A stretch of 64,000 bases of DNA from Craterostigma plantagineum (GCA_027422505.1 JAPQWV010001589.1:17001-81000); one strand, 5' to 3'; shown: positions 10,519 through 23,400, numbered from the stretch's first letter. Notes: a model not told the origin generated them from the sequence alone. Numbers and translations: made by a program.

Positions 10519-12725
10519 CTACCACGCTACACGCCAAAGTCGTCGTATAGCTGCCCTCTGAAGGTCTAACTTGGGTAAGATCACAAGTAGTCGCATGCAC
10601 ACCATGTCAAGAACCACAGCAACCAGTCTATCCGGCGTCGTGATGATCCCCTCTTTCCATCGCTTGTTCCGTGCTTGCCAGATGTGATACACCAAAGAAG
10701 CGCGAACATGGCGATAAGCAACCCGTAAGAGATAATGCCCACGCCAGCATGATGCAGCCCATTGTAGACCATGTCGCCAATCTCGATATGGCCATGCCCA
10801 CCTGATCTTCCGCCGCAAGGCCCGAGCACAGTCACGTGAGAACCCACAGTAAAAAAAATGCTGAACCGTCTCCACATGCAACGCGTCACAAAGAACACAA
10901 GCCGATGTACCAGCACGTTGGGCCACCCAAGACTTATCCCTAGTCGATAAGCGATCGCGGATTGCCAACCACAAGATGACTTCATGGCGAGGAATCTTCA
11001 AGGGTCCCCCAAACAAGTTTGCCCAGGGGACAATAGAACCACGTATGCGCAACGCCTCTCTAATCACTCGTGCTGTGGGCCGGCCATCCGGTGTATCCCT
11101 CCAATAAATGGCATCGCACCTACTAGGGTGGACAGGTGGAAGATGCGAGCTAAAGTCAATATACTCCACCGTCGAGCGTCCCAGCCAGTTCCAGCCATGC
11201 GCATCAATGACCGTGCTAAGGCGCATCCCTACCGGCATTCCCATCGCAAGCGGGCCTCTAGGGTAGCGCTCCAAAAGAGGGGCAGACCGCAGCCATGGGT
11301 CCTCCCAAAGAAGAACAGATGCACCATTCCCAATTGAAAAGGTAAGGAAAGGTAAAATCACCTGCCGTAATTTCATAAGTTTCCTCCAGCTCCATGCAGT
11401 GTTAGCCGAAATAGTGATGGTCCATAGGGATCGGTTATGTAGTCGTGTATGATACAACCACTCCACCCAGATTGAGTTTGCTGTCTGATTGATCACCCTC
11501 CAAAGTTGCTGAACTAGAAGAACATAGATATCAGTGGCTATCGAGCGAAGGCCCAGACCTCCTTCAACAACCGGCAGACAGATGTCATCCCATGCGACCT
11601 TTGCCGAAGTACCACCCCACAAGAATCTCCGGAATCTCGCTTCTAAGGCTCGGATGATACCCTTGGGTAGCAAGAATACACCTGACCAGTAGACATGCAA
11701 TGCCTGAAGTACCGATTTGATCAGCTGTACCCTGCCCGCGTAAGACAGCGACTGATTCAGCCACGATCCCAGCCGAGAATCCACCCGCTGCAGTAGAGGC
11801 GCACAGTCACTGATCGTCAGACGTGAAGCAATAAGCGGGACCCCCAGATAGTGTACAGGCAAACGACCCTCACGAAATCCCATAATAGACTGTAGTTGTA
11901 CCTTGAGGCCCTCCGCCCGGTAAGAGAGATACAGCTCACTCTTGTCAGGGTTAGGGTACAACGCAGACAGCTGAGAGAAACTCATCAAAGCTCCCTTCAG
12001 CACCCCAACAGAAATAGGATCGGCATGACAGAAAAGAAGAAGGTCATCCGCGAAGAGCAACATAGGAAGAGATGCAGTCTCGCAACGCCAGTGATAGCGA
12101 AATCGAGGTTCCGCCTGTATATGCCTCTCAACAAGGCCGTGAAGCACCTCCATGACAAGAGTGAATAGGTAAGGTGATATAGGATCCCCCTGGCGAAGAC
12201 CACGCTTGCCAGCAAAGTATCCCGTCGGTCACCCATTCAGGTTAAGGGAAAAAGTGGTTGTCGTCAAGCAGCACCGAATCCACTCAATATATTTGGGGTG
12301 GAATCCCATAGCCTGAAGAGTTGCCAATAAGAAACTCCATTCCACCTTGTCGTAGCGCATGGCGGTCGACTTTTGCTCGCATACCCAAGGCAAAGCTCTT
12401 GCTCTAGAAGTATGTTATCCGTAATGCATCTCCCAGGTATAAATGCCATCTGCGAAGGGTGGACCACCCTCCCAATACCGGCTTTAACCGGTTGGCCAAC
12501 ACCTTCGAGATGATCTTATAGGACATTACAGCACGAGATGGGGCGAAAATCTGTAGAGCGCCTTGGAGAGGCGCACTTACGAATAAGCGTAATAAGGCTA
12601 CTGTTTAGCCCCTTTAGTAGGCGGCCCGTAGCAAAGAAATCCTGAGTGGCCCGTGTCACATCAGGGCCCACCGTCCCCCAAGCCGCTTTGAAGAAAGCAG
12701 TTGTATACCCGTCCTGCCCTTGCAT
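10519..12725 (-). pseudogene. LINE reverse transcriptase with zf-RVT domain
   Basis: The first block (12725-12516) reads GQDGYTTAFFKAAWGTVGPD then SLITLIRK and DFRPISCCNV, the usual LINE RT start. The second (12467-12264) has QMAFIPGRCITDNILLEQEL. After an in-frame TGA near 12232 the main frame carries GLRQGDPISPYLF and then, within a 544-codon open run from 12153, LLFADDLLLF (catalytic FADD at residues 34-37 of that run). The zf-RVT domain lies around residues 385-445 (PRHEVILWLAIRDRL, CVLCDALHVETVQHFFYC), and the product ends RRLWRVAW. The enzyme would copy element RNA at a nicked chromosomal site in the nucleus. At least two frame breaks and one nonsense codon make it inactive; the 544-codon run is unusually well kept. 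Confidence 0.9.
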
Positions 12726-12727
12726 TT

Positions 12728-15625
12728 ATTTTAGAATGATTAATGGTTTTTGTATAAGAAGAGCCTATTTCGTAATTAGTGCTTCTAAAGGTGGTAGTAT
12801 CTAAGGAGCAAGTAGAAGCAATTACTTTGAGAGTGAAAATGGCTCTTTCATTTCTACGAGTGTTTACTCTTTTTACAGAAGGAGGAGATACATTCAATAT
12901 GTTGACGTCTAGAGACTCCTTAATATCTATACTAGACACTCTTACTCTTGCCTTCGAGTCCTCTACCTCACGTACTATGCTCCCTGTAGACACAGTTGAA
13001 GCGAAATTAGATTTATCATTTTTCAAAATATTAATTTTTTGTTTTTGATCCTTTGAAGGCAATTTTTCTTTCTTCACGCTCTTTGGAATAATTTTATCCT
13101 TTGACGGAGATGCGTGAGAAGTGGCTTGGGTGATCGAGGAAGTTTTGAGATTTTCCATTTGAAATCTCTTCTTTTCAGCTTCAAAATCATCTCTTTCTTT
13201 TTGTAATAAAACCCTTAACCCTTATATTTTCCGAACAATAGGGGGTATGTAGAGAGAATTTTCAGAATGATTAATTTGAGCTTCCTTATTTGTATAATGA
13301 TCTTCAATAAAGTCAACTGTATCAAGACTCCAACCCTTGGGAGGTTCCATAGTTTTGTCGCGTTGATTCAGTTCAGTGTAAGAAAAGGGAATTTCAGCAC
13401 TAGTTTTGGCTTTTCTTTTGGCTATCTCTTCGATATCTGTTTCTTTTGCGCTTGTGAAGTTCATCAATTTTGTTAGTCCTAAGCCCATGTACTTAACATC
13501 ATAAAGTTGTTTGCAATTAACTTTCTTTAAGTGACGTGGGTTTTCAAAGCTTAAGCCATGCTTATAGTCATAAAATTCTAAATCCTTAGGCTGATTCAGA
13601 AAGATAGTCTGTTCAGTTTGTCCCTTTGTTACTAGAAGATCTTCTTCTTATTTTAATTTTTCAATATAGCTTCTTGCGTTCATTGTCTAAGGTAGCATAA
13701 TTGTTTTGAGCGGTGCTCTTTTCGGCTTGACAGGTGTCTAGACTCTTACCTAGTTCACTAATCTTAGAATTTGCCTTAACTAATTCCTCTTCGAGACTAG
13801 TGACTTTCTTATTTGCTGATTCAAGTCTACTTTTAACTAGACTCTTTTCGTCTAAGTTCCTTAATAGGCATTTGTGATTGTTGTCTAGCCTATCCTCTAG
13901 TTCTTTTATTACCGAGCAATGCTTTTCTAATGTGGTATACTTAGTCGCATATGTTTGGAGTTTCTTCGTTAATTCGTCTATGGTGAGGCTAGAACTCCTA
14001 ACTTGTTCTTCGAGAAGCTATGATTTCCTTAGCCTTAAGAAGCTTTTTCTCTACTCTTATTCATCTTTTTTGCTTAGTTACCATGTTAGCAAATTTAGAG
14101 CTTAACTCAGCTAACAAGTCAGAATTTGTAGAGTCAGCGGTTTCTACCTCCTGAGATGATGTGGATGCTTTCTCATCGTCCGTCTCTGCGGAAGTATCAT
14201 CTTCTTTTTCATCATCAAGGCGTGCCATTAGGGCAAGATTGTCGGTGTTAGAATCTGAGCTATCCTCTAGCCAGTGATCCTGTTCTGCCATAAGAGCTAC
14301 TCCAGCTTCCTTTTGCTTAGTTGGTTGAAGCTTCCTAGAGTAGCAATTAGCATCCTTTTCTTCGGAAGGATGCACTCCCGGGCAAAGTGACCTGTTTTTC
14401 CACAATTATAACATTTTAGTGTGTCTTTAGAAAGTGTGGCTTCTGAGGACTCAGCTGGCTTTTCTTTATTCTTCGAGCTTGTAGTTCAAACTCTATTGGC
14501 AGAAGATGACGACTTTTTCTCGAAGTACTGCTTTTTCTTATAACCGGGGAAAGCCGATGGTGAAACCCCGGGGCCGACCCACTACCTGCTAAGCAGGCCG
14601 ACCAGGTCAATCGCACATGTCTGTGCCCATGTGGGCAGGCTTAGGGAAATATCACAGGGATGAGATTCGAACCCAGGACCTCTGCCAACACGACCCTAAG
14701 CGCCTCAGCTTTACCAGTAGAGCCAAGCTTCATTGGCTCGAAGTACTGCTTTGTCATCATCTTAGCGACTAATGCCAGCTGTTTGCCTTCTTTGATCTCA
14801 GAGGGACATTCTGAATCAGATGTGTCTTCATCCTCTGAGAGCTTGGGAGCTTGATGTGCTTTTCCTTGCGTGAGCAGGAGCTCTTCTTCTTAGAAACTAG
14901 AGCTATGGAGTCCTCGGCCTGTTTGCCCTTTTGTTCCTTTTGTAACTCGCCTATGTCTTCTTCATGTTGTGCGAGGTTATCAAAAACAGCGTGAATATGC
15001 ATCTCGTCCAAGTCTTTATTTTGTCGGAGTTGGGTAGAGATCTTCTTCCAATCGGTGGGCAGTGCGGACGGGAACCGAATGTTCATCTCCATGTTAGTCT
15101 TTTTGATATCAATCTTCCTCATTTCGTTGAGAAGAGTGAGGTACCGCTGATAAAGATCGTGTAAGCTCTCCTCACTTTTGGCCTTGAAGGAGTCATATGC
15201 TGTGACTATGTTAGCCTTCTTAGCTTTAGCGCCGACTTTGGTTCTTTGCATCATCCGCTCCAGTTCATCCCACATCCCTTTAGGAGTTGGGATGCTATCT
15301 ATTGTCTATAGATATCATTAGGGAGGCCCTACATCAGTGTGTTCTTAGCAATAAGATCTGCTCTAGCTATTCTTTTCTCAGGTTCATCGTACTCACTGGG
15401 TAATTTTACTCGCCTAGTGGTTTCGATCGGAGGATCGTTCGAGCTATCACCTGGTTTATGTAAAATATTCTCGGTCCCTCATGAAGTGATTTGAGTAGAT
15501 CTTCTGCCTGATCTTTGAGTTCGATGAAATTTAAGAATCGACTTCTCCAAACTGTATATTCGCCACTTTTTAGAATTGGAGGACGATTATCATTTCCTAG
15601 AAAGTAGTTATTCGATCGAGAAAAT
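12728..15625 (-). pseudogene. Copia copy A gag
   Basis: The N-terminus reads GNDNRPPILKSGEYTVWRSR near 15600-15530, then a UBN2-like gag core (WDELERMMQRTKVGAKAKKA, DLYQRYLTLLNEMRK, WKKISTQLRQNKD) at 15275-14890. The CCHC knuckle CYNCGKTGHFAREC is at 14372-14413. An acidic block follows (QKEAGVALMAEQDHWLEDSS), then a long coiled-coil extension and a basic/Ser-rich tail (12661-13158 frame) that the LINE truncates. Gag would form the particle that packages element RNA. The long post-knuckle extension is larger than in Tnt1-type elements and resembles SIRE-type gag. Several frame shifts, the SINE insertion and the missing end make it non-functional. The start codon itself is not preserved. Confidence 0.8.
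14535..14736 (-). mobile_element. tRNA-derived SINE in copy A gag
   Basis: A ~202 bp insert lies between two perfect 16 bp copies of CTCGAAGTACTGCTTT (14519-14534 and 14737-14752). On the minus strand it begins with an A-box-like TGGCTCTACTGGTAAAGC and a B box GGTTCGAATCTCATCC about 30 bp on, and it ends CCCCGGTTATAAGAAAA. The RNA polymerase III promoter layout and long target duplication identify a SINE. The element depends on a LINE for mobilisation. A second, truncated copy is at 24347-24485. I cannot name the family with confidence. Confidence 0.85.
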
Positions 15626-15960
15626 AGCTACGTAGCACACTCGAACAAGTAATTAAACATGTTATGAAGCAAAATATATCTAATTTGATCAAATTCAGAA
15701 CATATTCAAACTGTTTATCGCATGAACAGTAACCACTAAATTCGATCGATTCTGCTAAATTGAAGTTCAAACAGCTACGAATCTAATCGCAATCAATGAA
15801 TATCACTAAAACATGCACAGGAACATCAAATTCAAACCAATGCGCAATTGAGCTATTAGATCAAAGTTTGAGATTCGCGCCAAACTGTTCTTCGATGGAA
15901 CAGTACCAAACTGAAATTTCGATCCAATTCTAACAATGTTCGATTCAAAACAGAACGAAT
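15626..15960 (-). other. Leader between PBS and gag, copy A
   Basis: Non-coding. It matches the leader of copy C (26496-27430) in stretches such as TTTGATCAAATT and TTTTGCTTCATAA but is much shorter, so most of the TCGATCG-rich part is absent. Confidence 0.6.
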
Positions 15961-15962
15961 CT

Positions 15963-15974
15963 GCTCTGATACCA
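15963..15974 (-). other. Primer-binding site of copy A
   Basis: Minus strand TGGTATCAGAGC, two bases inside the LTR end ...CCTAACA. tRNA-Met priming. Confidence 0.9.
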
Positions 15975-15976
15975 AT

Positions 15977-16359
15977 TGTTAGGTCATAATTTATCAACTC
16001 TATGATCCTAGGCATGCATTATGATGCAATAGATAAGAATTTTAGAAATTAAGATTTAGATCGAAAACCTTCATGAGGAGCGCCAGAGAGAGTTTCACTT
16101 AGAATGAGAAGATTTCTTGTGTTTCTCTCTCTAGAAATTGAATTGCAAGCCTTTCGAATCAATTTTCTAAAACTTCTCATTAAGCACAATGTTTGTACAA
16201 CTATTTATACCAAACATACTTGGTATAAATAACAAACTAAGTCCTAAACTCAGGACTATTACAATTTTTTTCTTGGGAAATAGAAAATAAAAAAAAATTA
16301 ATGCCCCAAATTACGAAGACAGCTAATTTAATAGATGCACAATTAACTCATATCCTACA
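15977..16359 (-). repeat. Copia copy A 5' LTR
   Basis: A 383 bp LTR, minus strand TGTAGGATATGAG... to ...GACCTAACA. It is alignable with the LTRs at 41062-41413 and 63789-64000. It contains a perfect 11 bp inverted repeat with a TATAAATA box. Confidence 0.85.
16202..16230 (-). promoter_or_regulatory. TATA box within LTR hairpin, copy A
   Basis: ATTTATACCAA (16203-16213) and TTGGTATAAAT (16220-16230) form a perfect inverted repeat around six bases. On the minus strand the second arm gives TATAAATAG, the likely TATA box for element transcription. Confidence 0.6.
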
Positions 16360-17440
16360 TGACTATATATCAATTCCTCTTGTGAAACACCAAAAACGAG
16401 GAAGATACTAACACTAGTTCTGAAAAGCCTACTTTATGTTATATGCCTTCTATTATGAACAAAATAGCCGATTTACATTCTACTTTAGAAACAGAACGGA
16501 AGACTTTGAAGCTGAAAAGAATGCGCTTTTAACGGAGATTACTAATCTCAAAAGTTCTCGATTACAAAAAAAAATTTAAAGAAATATTATTTTCCTGTTT
16601 TACGATCACCTTTAAAAGAAAAATTACTTTTGAAGCAGGTTAAGAAAGAAAAAGAGCCTTTGATCTTTAATAGATCAAATATTCCTATTTTTATTGCCGT
16701 TATTTCTTCTTATTCTTTAAAGCCTATCAATTTAGAAGTACAAACATCGAAATTGGCTCTTTTCTAAGACGAAAAATAGACATTCTAGTCCAAAGAGCGT
16801 ATATTCGAGAAATGATCATTATTGTAGGGACATTAAGGAAGAAAATGCATTAACTTACCATGATCCTAATAATTCTCAAACGCATTTTCCTTCTACTCAT
16901 TATGTGAAAAATGTGCGTTCTCCATGTAGGAAATACGATACCTCTGCTTTACATTCTTATCATTCTATTTGTTCGTATTCTTACATGAAGTATCCAATCA
17001 AAGTCAAATGAGAAAAACATTTATTACGACTGGGTAATGAGAAGATCTTTAAAAATACACATTCTACGAGCTCATTTTTAAAAGCTGAACTTTCTTGGCC
17101 GTGTAAAATCATGCAAAAATGGATTCCTAAGTTGGATATCAAGTCACAGAGTCCAACTCAAAAATGGATTGTTAAGACTACTTCGACCGACTTAGGAGCA
17201 CAATCTAATTTTATACGTTTTGAGGCTAACTTGTTTTCTGCTAGTAAGGGAGGGCCCATGTGGCAATGGGTACCAAAGTCCCAATAGTTTTGCATATTTC
17301 CCTCATGTATGGTAAGCTGATGATAGTTGCTCCGCAAACATGATAAACGGCGAGCGGCAGAGCAGCTACATTAATTCCCCTGCCTACGCGAAAAACTCGG
17401 TGACAAAATTCCTTACTCATTTTTTTCTAAAAAGTGCTGA
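16360..17440 (+). pseudogene. Plus-strand gag C-terminus and protease relic of a related copia element
   Basis: The plus strand reads EEDTNTSSEKPT, then a coiled stretch (LETERKTLKLKRM), a basic region and, near 17255-17287, GPMWQWVPKSQ followed by a stop. This is the same motif order as the end of gag in copies B, C and D. Just beyond, in another frame, comes DDSCSANMINGERQ, a decayed form of the protease/GAG-pre-integrase LDSGCSTHMTG segment. Similarity ends by about 17440. The copy is more diverged than A-D and carries many stops. It sits in opposite orientation between copies A and B. Confidence 0.55.
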
Positions 17441-17454
17441 ATTTTAGGATACAT

Positions 17455-20419
17455 CACAATGTAAGTATTTTTCTTTCTACGTTAGCTATCTTAGCGACCA
17501 AGTCAAAATTTTAGCGATCGAAGATCTTTTACGATGCAAACAGTGACTCAATCGAATTGAACTTCGATTGAAACTGTCTGTGATCGAAAAAGTTCTTCGA
17601 CTGTGTTAAACATTCAAAACCCAGTTTGGTCGAAACTTAAAATTTTGCTCTAAAACGCAGATAACCGAAGCAATATACTCCTCACGTGATCAGAAAACAC
17701 CGAAACTATCTTAAGTACAGATTTGAACCCAGATTAAACACATAAAATGGTAGTAATCACTGTATAACATAATCATGCGAAGGATCACAAAATATAGATG
17801 CAAATGGAGTTTAAACACACGCTATTCCCTAAAAATGTCAATTCTACCTTATAAAGTCGAAAATCAGTTGAAAAATTGAGGATTTTGAAAGATTTTGTTT
17901 TCGTCTTTTGACAAGGGTTTTTCGCGAGAGAAAAATTTTCGACTGATAAATTTTGCGATTAAGGATTTATGCGTGTATGTTAGGGATTTTCGACTGCAAA
18001 AGTTACTATTTCTAATTGGGCTCATCGGAAGTTTTCAGTTTGAAAATGATACAGGCCCAATTTTGAGTTTTCCGCTCGAGAAACTCGGATCGAAAATTTT
18101 CGTTAGATCCATATTTTATTTTCGCTCGACAATTTTGAAACAAAAAATTTGGTCCCAAATCAATTTTCGCTCGAGAAAATGCGATTAAAAATTACTAATT
18201 TTGCCCAACTTTTGCGATAGTAATTTTTTCTAATTTTTCAGATCGACTCTAATGTCAAGTAAAGGCCACATAATTGCTCCCCCTATTTATGAACATATAT
18301 GTACCTGGAATTTAACTGTGACACCTGGCTCCATAGTCAAATTTTGTATATCTGCAATACTTAGAGCAAAAATATCTAGAATGTTTGAGTTAATTTGGAA
18401 GCAATTTGTCTATTCAGGAGCCCCTGAAACGTTTTCAAGATAAGTTGGTTAAATTCAATTCACAAAACACGTTTACGATCAAAATATTTAACCATCCAAA
18501 TTTTGAACCATTGCCGTGCACTGAAAGTCGAGATTAATTCGTGAAGTCTTCCTCATTAATTCTACAACACTTAGAGAAAGATCATCAAAATAGTTTGGAG
18601 CTCAAGGCATAAATTTTTGTAAATGCTCCCCCTCAAATAGTGCACCAAAAATTGATGCATGAAAGCATATAGAATCAATTTCAAGTACCAAACATGTATT
18701 ACGCAATATAGACAATTTTTCCTAGATACATGGTCCCCTAATCATGTATTCAAATGTTGCATGAGGGTGTGAGCAAGAAATTCGCAGTTAATCAATTCCG
18801 CATAGATGCAAAGTAAGATTGCATATTAAAATGTGTGAAAAGTATTTATATATATAATTTTTTATTTGTTTTATTATATATATAATTATTATATTATATA
18901 CTAATTTTATTAATAATATGAGGTCAGATTATTTTGCTTCGATCATTTACCACGCCTAAAATTCACAAGACACTTGAAAGATTTTATGCCGTCAAGTCCC
19001 GTCAGCAAACTAAAGTCCTAAGTTCAAAGTAGGATCCATTTCGACAACTCTTACTAAGTTCGCTCTAGCGCTCATTTTTTGACTAAGGATTTTTATATTT
19101 ATGTCACTCAAGTCAACACAAGTCATATTAAGTCAATTTACCTGTGATCGAGGCCCTTTTAATCATATCACCGAGCGAGAGATCGTCGTTTTGAATTAAA
19201 GGGACTTTGAAGGCTTCAATTTAGTTATGACTAAGAAGGGAAGGGAACTTCTATGAAAAAGTGAGTTTTACGTCATCTTCCTTTCCTTCGTCGTTCTCCT
19301 CTTCTTCGGCATTTTTTTCTTTCGTCTTTTTGTCTTCTTCATCCTTTTATCTTTTGTAAATTTTCTGCACTTGCTCAAGCTAAATCCGCTTCTCTACGAG
19401 GCTGAGAGATTATCTAAGGCGAAGTTCTTCTTGTTGGTTCTCAGGCCGATACTGTGCTCCTTTTTCTCTTAATTACAAAAGAGGTTTCAGAGATTATCGA
19501 TTTGAAGAAGTTCACAGTTGTGGAATTCGAACCCGAGGCCGTGCTCCTGTTCTCGTTGTCTCGATATAGATCGGATTATCGTTGGAGGTTCACTTCGTGG
19601 TGCTCCTCTTTCCAGCCATTCTGATGAGTGTACGAGATTATCGATGGAGAACTTCACAGCAAGATCCATGCCCTTCTAAAGATTTTGAGATTGAGATAAT
19701 CGAGAGGTAGGTTCTTTTGGTATGTTTTTCTCTGTGCGTTGAGCATTCCTCGTGTGCGTTTTCCACCTTCTTCTGTCATCGTTTTCCTTTTCGTCTCATT
19801 TTTCTCCCCCTCCTTTCTCGATTGAACATCCCGCCGAAATTTTAGATTGTCCGTTGAAGGCTCAAAGCGTTTCCAAAAGAAGACAAGAAATTTGGAGAAG
19901 GCTCAAAATGGATGACTAGTGGCTATGTTGAAGGGTTGAAAATTATATAATTGGCCGAAAGAGGACTTTTCTAAATGCCCTAATCATCTTCCTAACGTTC
20001 TAACACAAGGCGATTATGAGACCAAGAATCACAAGTTAAGACAAGCAATGACTGCATGACTCACTCAAGAATAGATCCGTCGAGAAAAAAATAAAGGCTA
20101 GAAATCTCACTCATATAAAGTGGCTTTGTCTAGTTGAGCCTACGAAAGAACTTTAGACACAAGGATGCGACTTAAGATTGACAAAATTAAGCAATTAATC
20201 AATCGCATGTCAAGGAAATTCATACGTGACTTAGATCGAGCATCTTAAAGATATCGTCAGTTTCCTAATATTATACTTTATATGTATAGTATTTTTGGAT
20301 TTTTATTAGATTTTTGTATTTTATTATAATGAAAAATTTCACGCATGATATAGCATTAAAGTATAGAAAACACATAGCATAGAACATGTGAAAGAACATA
20401 GAAACACGTAAAGCACAGA
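17455..20419 (-). other. Post-pol spacer of copy B (non-coding)
   Basis: No supported gene. On the minus strand it follows the pol stop and corresponds to C 33621-36730. It contains the four-unit repeat (19415-19670), an AT-rich stretch (18841-18910), G-rich purine tracts at about 18634-18623 and 18287-18275, and TCGATCG-like motifs at 17460-18240. It ends before the position where ORF3 would begin. Confidence 0.7.
19415..19670 (-). repeat. Four-unit spacer repeat, copy B
   Basis: On the minus strand four diverged ~65-90 bp units each begin GAACTTC or close to it, continue with GATAATCTC or GATAATCCG, and end with an AGAGGAGCAC-like block. It corresponds to 34365-34660 and 55545-55855. Confidence 0.65.
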
Positions 20420-23400
20420 TTACGGAAGATTCAACATGCCTAATTTTCCGACAAGGAAATGGAACCGTTTTTCATCCAAAGCCTTGGAGAAAATGTCAGC
20501 TAGTTGATATTCTGTTTTCACAAAATACATGTCAATCGTGCCTTTTTCTATGTGATCTTATATAAAATGATCTTATATCTATGTGTTTTGTGCGTGAGTG
20601 GTGAACGGGATTACACGTAATCGCAATGGCACTTTGGCTATCGCTATAAATGGGTATATTATTTGAATTGTACCCATAGTCGTGAAGTTGAGTCCGTATC
20701 CATAGCATTTGCGAGCAACAGCTGGCAGCCACGACATATTCAGCATTTGAGGTAGCGCAGAATCCGCTTAACCGCAACCATGTGAGATTCTTTAGGATCA
20801 GCTTGGCAACGGGCACATAGGCAAGTGGCAAACATAATATACGGCCGGTTTGAGGTGAGATAGAGAAGAGAGCCAATTATGCTGCGATAAAGTGTGATAT
20901 CGACCGCTTTTCCAATGGGATCGCCATCCAACCTGCAGCTTGTTGACATAGGAGTGCTGAGAGGCTTGCTCTGATCCTGATGGAACTTCTTCAGATATCC
21001 TTGATGTATTTAGTCTGACTTATGAAGATGACATCTTCGAGCTGCCTAACTTGGAGTCCCAAGAAGAATTGCATCTCTCCCATGTGACTCATTTCAATTT
21101 GCTCTTCATCAAATCTCCAACCTCTTGCATAGCCGTGGATTTGTTGATCCGAAGATAATGTCGTCTACATAAACTTGGACGATCATCAAGTCTTTGTCTT
21201 GCCATTTTATGAAGAGCGGATGAACCTAGATTTCACGAGGAAATCGCTCAGGACATCATACCAAGCACGTGAGGCTTGTTTTAGTCCGTAGAGAGCTTTG
21301 TCCAATCGATAGACGTGATCGAGATGTTCTTGATCAACAAAGCCTTCTGGCTGAGCAACATAGACTTCCTTCTTTAACACGCCGATGAGGAAAGCGATCT
21401 TGACATCCATTTGATAGACTTTGCAGTCTTTGTGAGCTGCATAAGTCAAGAAAAGGTGGATGACTTCGATTCGGGCAACATGAGCATAGGTCTCATCGTA
21501 ATCAACGCCTTTCTGTTGATTGTATCCCTTCGCAGCCAGCCTTGCTTTGTTCTGGATAGTGCCATCTTCATTCTTTTTATTCTTAAACACCCATTTCGTT
21601 CCGATAATGGTTTTACCAGGCGGACGGGGGTACTAAAGTCCACACTTGAAGACGCTCGAATTGGTTGATCTCATCTTGCATAACTATCACCCAATCCGGG
21701 TCTTTTAGTGTGTCTGCTACCTTGGTTGGCTCAATTTGGCTCAAGAAGCAGCCGAAGAGACTGTGCTGATGTCTTGTCCTTACGCCACTCGAAAGATCAC
21801 CAATAATCTGATCAATATGTGCCCGAGTCCACTTTCGCTCATGTGGCATGGCTGTAGTAGATGCATCAGCCATTTGTGGACCGAGATTTCCAAGAATTTC
21901 AGGTTGTTCATTAGGTTGAGGTACGTCTGATTCTTCACTTGAATTGAGCGATTCTGATAAGACTTCCTCATTGACTGTGGTAGGTTCTTCAGTGACCTGT
22001 GGTAATTCTGAGTCGGGTGAGGTGGGGACATTTGAAGAGCTTGGGACATCAGCCTCGTCGAGTGGGAATCCACTAAAGGTGTATCGTTAATAGTGCCTGG
22101 ACGATATATGGGCTCAAAGAGAGAGTACAAGTCCTCCAACGCAAGTCTCAGAGCTTCTTTCGATGTTGAGTGATGAGTTGTTGCCATCTCTTGTTGGTTT
22201 TGTGCCAACACACAAGTGAATACGGGTTCTGAACTATTGTATTCAGAAGCCATCTGGTTAGGTACGTGTCCTGAACTGAGGTGTGCAGGAGCCATTTCTA
22301 CCACTTCGTGGACAGTGACATTATAGCTTTCTTTGATTGAACTGTTGGACTTGGGGTATACTCGATGCGCCTTTGAAGTTGATGAATACCCAACAAATGT
22401 GGCTTCGAATGCTTAAGGGTCGAATTTAGCACGTTGCCCTCTGTTGTTCGCCACAAAGCACTTGCACCCGAAGACCTTGAAGAAGGAAATATTGGGTACT
22501 CGCTTGTTTATTATTTTGTACGGAGTCTTATCGAAGCGCTTGTGAACCACCGTCCTGTATTCACTGCTTCAGCCTCAAGGAAGTGTGGGACGCCAGAATG
22601 AATCAGCATTGTTCGTGCGGCTTCCACTAGAGTTCTGTTTTTCATTTCAACGACACCATTTTGTTCAGGCCTGTTGGCGGCTGTGAATTGCTGACTAATC
22701 CCATGTTTTGAGCACTGAGGGGCTTGTTCTTTAACTCAGTGCCATTATCCGTTTTGATGACTTGAAAGGTTTGTAGCAGCAAATTCTGAGTAGCGTTCAC
22801 AAAACTAATTATCAAGTCCCTGTCTCATCCTTAGTTCGGAGGAACTTTGTCCATGTGTAGCGAGAGTAGTCATCAACATAATTAGCACGCATTTGTGCCC
22901 CACTTGTGTTAGCATAGGTTCACAGAGGTCCATACGTAGCAATTCCAAAGGACGTGAAGTAGAGGCAACTAGTTTGACGTGATGAGACGCTCGCTTCATT
23001 TTTCATTGATAGTCTTTGAAGAGCTTTGACGTTTAGATGAGACACCCGTTGATGCCATAAGTTGTTCCTCTGAATTGTAGTCTGGGAGATGAGGCAAACA
23101 GCAGTCGTGGTCCGCACGGACGTCAGGTTAATCGTGTAAAGATTGGATTTCCGAAGTCCTTGGAGGAGTTCATTGTTCTGACTGTCCAATGTTCTGCACC
23201 GATCAGAAAGACCACCCGGAATCCTTTATCACAGAATTGGCCTATACTGAAAAAGTTATGGCGGAGACCTCCGACGTAAGAGACATCTTTGATTGTCATA
23301 TTTCTAGAAATGTCCCCTAATCCTAGAGTGGGGGCTGAGTCGTTGTTCCCGAATCTGACTTTTCCATTTGGTCGGTCTTTGTAGTTGCTCAGCAGCTCTT

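Larger units (their letters stand above)
10368..12727 (-). mobile_element. 5'-truncated LINE (L1-like, plant type)
   Basis: The minus-strand element holds the RT C-terminal two thirds, a zf-RVT domain, a ~140 bp 3' UTR and a short A tail (T run at 10368-10374). It starts abruptly at 12725-12727 inside the RT fingers region, so the endonuclease and ORF1 are absent, as expected from aborted target-primed reverse transcription. Its left flank is plus-strand ORF3 and its right flank is minus-strand gag. The two flanks are not one interrupted sequence, so insertion was accompanied or followed by a rearrangement. Confidence 0.85.
12728..16359 (-). mobile_element. Copia copy A: LTR, PBS and gag of the three-ORF copia family
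   Basis: Reading the minus strand: LTR (16359-15977), two-base gap, tRNA-Met PBS, ~340 bp leader, then gag, cut at 12728 by the LINE. Pol and everything after it are missing. Its LTR is clearly related to those at 41062 and 63789, tying it to the family that carries ORF3. Gag is interrupted by frame breaks and by a SINE with a 16 bp target duplication. Confidence 0.8.

Noticed and set aside
10581..10985. 134-codon ORF on the minus strand
   Set aside because: It is an alternative frame within the LINE zf-RVT region; the motifs are in the other frame.
14640..14736. Possible tRNA gene on the minus strand with A and B boxes
   Set aside because: There is no complete cloverleaf, and the segment is part of a ~202 bp insert with a 16 bp target duplication, so it is the tRNA-related head of a SINE.
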